64,000 nucleotides of DNA from Nocardioides terrae. GTDB lineage: Bacteria > Actinomycetota > Actinomycetes > Propionibacteriales > Nocardioidaceae. Below the pieces are notes generated by a model. That model was not told the DNA's origin. It searched no databases and was given only the letters and a program-made list of their open reading frames with translations. Of the stretch, positions 58,810-64,000 are shown in pieces. The stretch spans positions 310,001 to 374,000 of the forward strand of contig NZ_FOLB01000001.1 in NCBI RefSeq assembly GCF_900112345.1, given 5' to 3'. Position 1 is the first letter of the stretch, and every line of letters begins with the position of its first letter. The position numbers were made by a program, and so were the translations under genes.

Positions 58810-59412
58810 ATGCCCGCAGAGACCACCGCCGTGGCGGCACCCGGTCGGTCAGGTGCCGCGACCCGCGCGCGCATCCTGGCCGTCGCGAACGATCTCTTCT
58901 ACGCCCACGGCATCCGCGCGACGAGCGCGGACCGCATCATCGACGAGGTCGGGATCACGAAGGTGACCTTCTACCGGCACTTCCGCACCAAGAGCGACCT
59001 CGTCGTCGCCTACCTCGAGCAGCAGGCCGCCGCCGAGCGCGCCTGGATCGAGAGCGTCCGGCGCGAGGGCGATCCGGTGGGCTCACTGCGCAGCCTGGCC
59101 ACCGACATCGGCGCCGCGAGCTGTCAGCCGGGCTTCCGGGGCTGCGCCTTCATCAACGCCGCGGCGGAGTTCTCCGATCCCGACGACCCTGTCCGCAGCG
59201 CCGTCGATGCCCACCGCCGCTGGATGCTCGACGTCTTCGCCGAGCTCGCGTCGCAGGCGGGTGCCGACGACGTCGACGCCATCGCCAAGCAACTGATGAT
59301 GCTCCGGGACGGGGCGATGGTGAACGGCTACCTCAACGACCCCGCATCCGTCGCCGGCTCCCTCGGGGCGGCGTTCGCGTCGATCCTCGTCAAGGCGACG
59401 TCGACGGACTGA
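58810..59412 (+). CDS. TetR/AcrR-family regulator
   Basis: 200 residues. ATG at 58810 has AGGAAGG 5 bp upstream, so an ATG at 58795 is less likely. HTH: ATRARILAVANDLFYAHGIR, ATSADRIIDEVGITKVTFYR. The ligand domain has QPGFRGCAFINAAAEFSDPD, a pattern shared with TetR_C regulators of the YcdC/LmrA type. It should control the divergent DUF308 gene and itself. Converges with the acyl-CoA dehydrogenase gene. Confidence 0.88.
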   Translation: MPAETTAVAAPGRSGAATRARILAVANDLFYAHGIRATSADRIIDEVGITKVTFYRHFRTKSDLVVAYLEQQAAAERAWIESVRREGDPVGSLRSLATDIGAASCQPGFRGCAFINAAAEFSDPDDPVRSAVDAHRRWMLDVFAELASQAGADDVDAIAKQLMMLRDGAMVNGYLNDPASVAGSLGAAFASILVKATSTD

Positions 59413-59430
59413 CCTGCGAAGGCGGTTCTC

Positions 59431-60615
59431 TCAGATCTCGCTCTGGACGCCGGCCAGGAGCTGGCGCGCCATCACGATCCGCTGCACCTGGTTGGTGCCT
59501 TCGTAGATCTGCGTGATCTTGGCGTCGCGCATCATCCGCTCGACCGGGTAGTCGCGGGTGAAGCCATAGCCACCGAGCAGCTGGACGGCGTCGGTGGTCA
59601 CCTGCATCGCGACGTCGGAGGCGAACGCCTTCGCTGCGGCGCCGAAGAACGTCAGGTCGGCGTCGCCGCGCTCGGACCGGCCGGCGGCGGCGTAGGTCAT
59701 CTGCCGGGCCGCCTCGATCTTCATCCCCATGTCGGCGATCATGAACTCGATGCCCTGGAAGGACGCGATCGGCTTGCCGAACTGCTGGCGCTCCTTGATG
59801 TAGCCCAGCGTGTAGTCCAACGCCCCCTGAGCCACGCCGACAGCCTGCGCCGCGATCGTGATCCGGGTGTGGTCGAGGGTCTTCATGGCGTACTCGAAGC
59901 CGCGACCCTCCTCACCGATGAGCCGGTCAGCCGGAATGCGCACGTTGTCGAAGTAGACCTCCCGGGTCGGGGAGCCCTTGATGCCGAGCTTCTTCTCCGG
60001 GGCGCCGAAGGACACACCCGGGTCGGACCTCTCCACCACGAACGCGCTGATGCCCTTGGACCGCTTCTCGGGATCGGTCACCGCCAAGACGGTGTAGTAC
60101 TCCGAGACGCCGGCGTTGGTGATCCACCGCTTGACGCCGTTGAGCACCCAGCCAGCATCGGGGCCGTCGCCATCGCGGACCGCGCGGGTCTTCTGCGCGG
60201 CGGCGTCCGAGCCGGCGTCGGGCTCGGACAGGCAGTAGGAGAAGCCACCCTCGCCCGCCGCCAGCGCCCCGAGGTACTTCTTCTTGAGCTCCTCCGACCC
60301 GCCGATCTGCACGGGCAGCGAGCCGAGCTTGTTCACCGCCGGGATGAGCGAGGCCGAGACGTCGGCGCGCGCGATCTCCTCGATGACGAGCACCGTCGCC
60401 AGCGCGTCGGCGCCGACGCCGCCGTACTCCTCCGGGACGTGCGGTGCGTAGAAGTCCGAGGCGACGAGCGCGTCGTGCGCCTCCTGCGGGTAGCGCGCGT
60501 CTTCGTCCACCGCCGCGGCGTACGGCGCCACCTTCGCGTCACAGAGCTCACGGATCGCCTTGCGGATCTCCTGGTGCTCCTCCGACAGGGCGAACAGCGG
60601 GTACTCAGCGCTCAT
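59431..60615 (-). CDS. Acyl-CoA dehydrogenase
   Basis: 394 residues from ATG at 60615. FAD and substrate motifs: SYCLSEPDAGSDAAAQKTRA, RWITNAGVSEYYTVLAVTD and the C-terminal QIYEGTNQVQRIVMARQLL, with catalytic Glu372 in the position of short-chain and butyryl-CoA dehydrogenases. Oxidises acyl-CoA to trans-2-enoyl-CoA in the cytosol and passes electrons to ETF. The chain length is not predictable. Divergent from the CoA-binding protein gene, 60 bp away. Confidence 0.95.
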   Translation of the reverse strand: MSAEYPLFALSEEHQEIRKAIRELCDAKVAPYAAAVDEDARYPQEAHDALVASDFYAPHVPEEYGGVGADALATVLVIEEIARADVSASLIPAVNKLGSLPVQIGGSEELKKKYLGALAAGEGGFSYCLSEPDAGSDAAAQKTRAVRDGDGPDAGWVLNGVKRWITNAGVSEYYTVLAVTDPEKRSKGISAFVVERSDPGVSFGAPEKKLGIKGSPTREVYFDNVRIPADRLIGEEGRGFEYAMKTLDHTRITIAAQAVGVAQGALDYTLGYIKERQQFGKPIASFQGIEFMIADMGMKIEAARQMTYAAAGRSERGDADLTFFGAAAKAFASDVAMQVTTDAVQLLGGYGFTRDYPVERMMRDAKITQIYEGTNQVQRIVMARQLLAGVQSEI

Positions 60616-60675
60616 GGCACCGAAGTCTACTGTCGAGTAGCCGGCCCTCTCCCACCGAGTGGCTACCGTGACGAC

Positions 60676-61212
60676 ATGGTCGACTGGCAACCACGCGACG
60701 CGATCGACTTCATGCTCGACGACTGTGACACCTGGGCCGTCGTCGGCCTGTCGGGCGACCCGACCCGGACGGCGTACTCCATCGCCGCGCTCCTCCAGCG
60801 ACGCGGGAAGCGGATCGTCCCGATCCATCCGGACGGCGCGTCGGGGCAGCTCGAGGTGCTGGGCGAGAAGGCCTACCCGACCCTCGCCGACGTCCCGTTC
60901 CCGATCGATGTCGTCGATGTCTTCCGCCGCTCCGAGGCGGCCGGGCAGTTCGCCGACGAGGCGGTGCAGATCGGCGCGAAGGGCGTGTGGCTTCAGCTCG
61001 GGGTCGTCGACGCCGGGGCGTTCGAGCGCACGACGGCCGCCGGGCTGCACATGGTGATGGACACCTGCCCCGCCATCGAGTGGGCAGGCGTCCCTGACGA
61101 TCAGTCCGGAGGCTCCGGCGGCGGCGCGTCCGGTTGCGGCTCGGGGGTCGGCGTCGAGCCCGGGAACGGGTCGGGGATGTCGGGCCCCGGCTCGGGAATG
61201 CCACCGGGGTAG
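60676..61212 (+). CDS. CoA-binding (YccU-like) protein with Gly/Ser-rich tail
   Basis: 178 residues. Rossmann-type CoA_binding_2 domain: TWAVVGLSGDPTRTAYSIAA, RIVPIHPDG, DVVDVFRRSEAAGQFADEAV, WLQLGVVDAGAFERTTAAGL and MDTCPAIEW at about residue 136. Homologs usually end near here. The remaining 40 residues are low-complexity Gly/Ser/Pro and lie antisense to a Pro-rich open frame. Function of the family is not established. Confidence 0.82.
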   Translation: MVDWQPRDAIDFMLDDCDTWAVVGLSGDPTRTAYSIAALLQRRGKRIVPIHPDGASGQLEVLGEKAYPTLADVPFPIDVVDVFRRSEAAGQFADEAVQIGAKGVWLQLGVVDAGAFERTTAAGLHMVMDTCPAIEWAGVPDDQSGGSGGGASGCGSGVGVEPGNGSGMSGPGSGMPPG

Positions 61213-61256
61213 GGCTCCGTGCCCGGCTCCGCCGGGGGTACTGGTGTGGTGGTCAT
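61101..61256 (-). CDS. Possible proline-rich small protein antisense to the CoA-binding gene end
   Basis: 51 residues starting MTTTPVPPAEPGTEPYPGGI and ending QPDAPPPEPPD; over one third Pro, with Asp, Glu, Gly and Thr. It overlaps the last 112 bases of the CoA-binding gene on the opposite strand. Small Pro-rich actinobacterial proteins of this look are common, but composition bias can also produce such a frame. No Shine-Dalgarno is clear. Confidence 0.35.
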   Translation of the reverse strand: MTTTPVPPAEPGTEPYPGGIPEPGPDIPDPFPGSTPTPEPQPDAPPPEPPD

Positions 61257-61280
61257 GCCGTCCGGTATCCCGCCCGACCC

Positions 61281-61340
61281 AGCACATGTGACCCCATGTG
61301 CGCCCAGGTGGGCCCAGGTGAGCCCAGGTGGACCCCTGTA
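61281..61340 (+). repeat. Phased 10-bp repeats upstream of the aldehyde oxidoreductase operon
   Basis: Six consecutive 10-mers align without gaps: AGCACATGTG, ACCCCATGTG, CGCCCAGGTG, GGCCCAGGTG, AGCCCAGGTG, GACCCCTGTA. The core is CCCAGGTG in three perfect copies. One helical turn per unit places them on one DNA face, 45 bp before the first gene. No coding frame explains them. Confidence 0.7.
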
Positions 61341-61385
61341 GGCCACGCACGGTTTGGGCCACGCCGCGGCGGGGACCGAGCAGGT

Positions 61386-61898
61386 GTGGAGACGACCATC
61401 GAGCTGACGGTCGACGGCGAGCGCAGATCGCTCACGGTCGACACCCGGACCACCCTCCTCGACGCCCTGCGCGAGCGACTCGGCAACACCTCGCCCAAGA
61501 AGGGCTGCGACCACGGCCAGTGCGGCTCGTGCACGGTGCTGCTCGACGGGCGACGACACCTCACCTGCCTCGCCCTCGCGCTGTCGTACGACGGCGCGGA
61601 GATCACCACCGCAGCCGGGCTCGCCCGCGACGGGCTGCACCCGGTGCAGCAGGCCTTCCTCGACCACGACGGCTACCAGTGCGGCTACTGCACGCCGGGG
61701 CAGGTGTGCTCGGCGGTCGGCATGCTCGACGAGGCGGCCGGCGGCGTGCCGAGCCACGTCACCGACGACCTCGCCGTGCCGACCACGCTCGAGGACCTCG
61801 ACGACGGCGAGATCCGGGAGCGGATGAGCGGCAACCTGTGCCGCTGCGGCGCCTATCCCGGCATCCTCGCAGCGGTCCGGGAGGTGGCCGGCGCATGA
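61386..61898 (+). CDS. Aldehyde oxidoreductase [2Fe-2S] subunit (PaoA/CoxS-like)
   Basis: 170 residues from GTG. Plant-type [2Fe-2S] Cys at 41, 46, 49 and 61 (CDHGQCGSCTVLLDG) and the second cluster at 99, 102, 152 and 154 (CGYCTPGQ ... LCRCGAYPG). Transfers electrons between the molybdenum site and FAD. E. coli PaoA has a long Tat signal; none is seen here, so the complex should be cytosolic. A start further upstream in the same frame would only add repeat-encoded residues. ATGA overlap with the next gene. Confidence 0.92.
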   Translation: METTIELTVDGERRSLTVDTRTTLLDALRERLGNTSPKKGCDHGQCGSCTVLLDGRRHLTCLALALSYDGAEITTAAGLARDGLHPVQQAFLDHDGYQCGYCTPGQVCSAVGMLDEAAGGVPSHVTDDLAVPTTLEDLDDGEIRERMSGNLCRCGAYPGILAAVREVAGA

Positions 61899-62896
61899 GA
61901 GAGCTCGCCTACCTGCGTCCGAGTGATCCGGCCGATGCCGTCTCCCTCGTCGCCAACGACCCGGACGCGCGCTTCCTGGGCGGTGGCACGAACCTGGTCG
62001 ACCACCTCAAGCTCGGGGTCGCCACGCCCGGGACGCTCGTCGACGTGAGCCACCTCCCGCTCGACGCGCTCGAGGAGCACGACGGCGGCCTCCTCGTCGG
62101 CGCCAACGTCCGCAACAGCGACCTGGCCGCGGATCGCCGGGTGCGGACGGGCTGGCCCGTGCTCTCCCGCGCGCTGCTGTCCGGCGCGTCCGGCCAGATC
62201 CGCAACCAGGCGACGACCGCCGGCAACCTGCTGCAGCGCACCCGCTGCGTCTACTTCCTGGACGTCACCACACCCTGCAACAAGCGCGAGCCGGGCTCGG
62301 GCTGCTCGGCCGCCGAGGGCTACGGCCGCTACAACGCCATCCTCGGCGCCGGCCCGGCCTGCGTGACCGTGCATCCCTCCGACCTCGCCGTCGGCCTGGT
62401 GGCCGTCGACGCCACCGTCGTCGTGCTCGGGCCCGACGGTGAACGGCGGGTGCCCGCGGCCGACCTGCACCGGCTCCCCGGCGACGACGCCGCGCGCGAC
62501 ACGGTCCTGGGGCACGGCGAGCTGATCACCGCCGTCGAGCTGCCCCGCTCCGCCCACGCCCGCACCTCGACCTACGTCAAGGTCCGCGACCGGGCGTCCT
62601 TCGCGTTCGCGTTGGTCTCCGTGGCGGTCGCGATCGACCGGGCCGAGGACGGGACCGTCCGCGACCTGCGGATCGTCTGGGGCGGCGTCGCGCACAAGCC
62701 GTGGCGGGCCACCCGCGCGGAGGACGCGTTGCGCGGTCGGCCCCTGACCGAGGCCGGCGTCCGGGACGCCGCCGAGGCCGAGCTCGACCAGGCCCGGCCG
62801 ACGGCCGGGACCGAGTACAAGCCCGCCATGGTCCGCAACGCGACGGCGCTCGCGTTCCGCCGGCTCGTCCCCGACCTGGCCGAGGAGGCCCGATGA
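61895..62896 (+). CDS. Aldehyde oxidoreductase FAD subunit (PaoB-like)
   Basis: 333 residues. The FAD-binding domain begins RFLGGGTNLVDHLKLGVATP, and ATTAGNLLQRTRC follows. The insertion at residues 118-156 with Cys118, 128, 137 and 156 (TPCNKREPGSGCSAAEGYG) is the feature of the PaoB/YagS branch, where it holds an extra [4Fe-4S] cluster near FAD. C-terminal CO-dehydrogenase flavoprotein domain from about 220. Overlaps both neighbours by 4 bp. Confidence 0.92.
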   Translation: MRELAYLRPSDPADAVSLVANDPDARFLGGGTNLVDHLKLGVATPGTLVDVSHLPLDALEEHDGGLLVGANVRNSDLAADRRVRTGWPVLSRALLSGASGQIRNQATTAGNLLQRTRCVYFLDVTTPCNKREPGSGCSAAEGYGRYNAILGAGPACVTVHPSDLAVGLVAVDATVVVLGPDGERRVPAADLHRLPGDDAARDTVLGHGELITAVELPRSAHARTSTYVKVRDRASFAFALVSVAVAIDRAEDGTVRDLRIVWGGVAHKPWRATRAEDALRGRPLTEAGVRDAAEAELDQARPTAGTEYKPAMVRNATALAFRRLVPDLAEEAR

Positions 62897-64000
62897 CCGA
62901 GCTCGTCCCCTCCCCCGTCGAGCCGAAGGCCATCGGCACCGCACTGCCGCGGGTCGACGGTGTCGAGAAGGTGACCGGCCGGGCGGCGTACGCGGTGGAG
63001 CACCCGGTCGACCGGCCGCTGTTCGCCTGGCTGGTCACATCGACCGTCGCCCGCGGCCGGGTCGTCGCCGTCGACCGCAGCGAGGCGCTGGCCCATCCGG
63101 GCGTCGTCTCCGTCGTCGACCACACCGACGCGCCCCGGCTCGCGCAGACAGACAACGGCGAGCTCGCCATCCTGCAGGACGACGCCGTCGGGTTCCGCGG
63201 CCAGATCGTCGCCGTCGTCCTGGCGGAGTCGTCCGAGGCCGCTCGCGAGGGCGCCCGGCTGGTCCGGGTCGAGCAGGAGGCCGAGCCGTTCGAGGCCGAG
63301 CTGCGCGAGGACAACGCCAGCTACCGGCCGGAGAAGGTCAATCCGGCCATGGAGACCGACACCGACCAGGGTGACGTCGACACGGCACTCGGCACGGCGA
63401 CGACCGTGCTCGAGCAGACCTACCGGACGCCGTACGAGCACAACAACCCGCTCGAGCCGCACGCCACGACCGCGTGGTGGAGCGAGGAGGACGGCCGCGA
63501 GCGGCTCACGCTCTTCGACTCCAGCCAGGGGGTGCACGGCGTGGCCACCGCGCTCGCACCGATGCTCGGCATCGACAGGGAGCAGATCCGTGTCATGGCG
63601 CCGTTCGTCGGCGGAGGGTTCGGCAGCAAGGGCGAGGCCCACGCCCACGTGATGGCGGCCGCGCTCGCCGCGCGCACCACCGGGGGCCGGCCGGTGCGGC
63701 TGGCCGTGACCCGCCAGCAGATGTTCTCGCTGACCGGCTACCGGACGGCCACCATCTCGAAGTTCCGGCTGGGGACCGACGACGACGGCCGGCTCACCGC
63801 CATCGAGCACCGGGTGCAGGAGCAGACGTCGCGGCTGCGGGAGTTCGCCGAGCAGACCGCGTCGCCGACCCGGATGATGTACGCCGCCCCGAACCGCCGC
63901 ACCAGCCACCGGCTGGCCGTCCTCGACGTCGCGGTGCCGTCGTGGATGCGCGCTCCGGGCGAGATGCCCGGCATGTTCGCCCACGAGGTGGCGATGGACG
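62893..64000 (+). CDS. Aldehyde oxidoreductase molybdenum subunit (PaoC-like), 3' partial
   Basis: First 369 residues; the gene runs off the window. N-terminal AIGTALPRVDGVEKVTGRAA and the YagR-like VTSTVARGRVVAVDRSEALA, then NNPLEPHATTAWW and the molybdopterin-cytosine region MAPFVGGGFGSKGEAHAHV. Members oxidise aldehydes to acids. The catalytic Glu region and the final half lie beyond the end; maturation genes (mocA, xdhC/paoD) may follow. Confidence 0.9.
   Translation, partial: MTELVPSPVEPKAIGTALPRVDGVEKVTGRAAYAVEHPVDRPLFAWLVTSTVARGRVVAVDRSEALAHPGVVSVVDHTDAPRLAQTDNGELAILQDDAVGFRGQIVAVVLAESSEAAREGARLVRVEQEAEPFEAELREDNASYRPEKVNPAMETDTDQGDVDTALGTATTVLEQTYRTPYEHNNPLEPHATTAWWSEEDGRERLTLFDSSQGVHGVATALAPMLGIDREQIRVMAPFVGGGFGSKGEAHAHVMAAALAARTTGGRPVRLAVTRQQMFSLTGYRTATISKFRLGTDDDGRLTAIEHRVQEQTSRLREFAEQTASPTRMMYAAPNRRTSHRLAVLDVAVPSWMRAPGEMPGMFAHEVAMD

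Overview
The window is high-GC DNA (about 70 percent G+C by eye) with dense genes, many GTG starts and many 1-4 bp ATGA/GTGA overlaps. The gene order secA / long hpf / comF / lpqB-mtrB-mtrA / sahH, followed by manB, DUF3499, whiB2, fbiA-fbiB, a mannose-1-phosphate guanylyltransferase gene and TIGR03089, is the chromosomal backbone order of Actinomycetota. Together with galactofuranan genes, the absence of any mycolate gene and the style of the intergenic repeats, it suggests a Nocardioides-like organism (Propionibacteriales). This assignment is inference from gene content and order, not from a database search. No rRNA, tRNA, CRISPR array, prophage or insertion sequence was recognised.

Layout. 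0-2.5 kb: end of a CBS/MgtE-N protein, a DUF1003 protein, an Mrp ATPase and tatB. 2.5-5.9 kb: a GT39-like membrane glycosyltransferase with a small partner on the minus strand, divergent from a LysM protein and an Rv3235-family protein. 5.9-18.4 kb (minus strand): secA, a YcaQ/AlkX-like protein, an orphan LuxR-type response regulator, hpf, comF, lpqB-mtrB-mtrA and sahH. 18.5-23.7 kb: a DUF808 protein, an acyltransferase, and the mannose-phosphate group (SIS protein, Trm112-like protein, manB, DUF3499). 23.8-33.8 kb: a degenerate metallopeptidase-family protein, DUF5719, a large GT2 membrane protein, whiB2, F420 genes fbiA and fbiB, DUF3105, mannose-1-phosphate guanylyltransferase and TIGR03089. 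33.8-47.0 kb: a cell-wall glycopolymer island. It holds a PGRP amidase with FG-GAP repeats, a six-gene overlapping operon (two GT2 enzymes, glf, glfT2-like, ABC permease and ATPase) and two divergent LCP ligases. Together these could make, export and attach a galactofuranose polymer.

47-64 kb is more accessory: a crotonase, a dienelactone hydrolase, an MscS channel, an arginine deiminase gene broken by one in-frame amber codon, and a TetR regulator facing an MddA-like methyltransferase / hydrolase / glycosyltransferase operon across a perfect 20-bp palindrome. Two decayed flavoprotein gene remnants lie at 55.2 and 57.8 kb. A DUF308 membrane protein and a second TetR follow, then an acyl-CoA dehydrogenase, a CoA-binding protein and the start of a PaoABC-like molybdenum aldehyde oxidoreductase operon, preceded by helically phased 10-bp repeats and cut by the window end.
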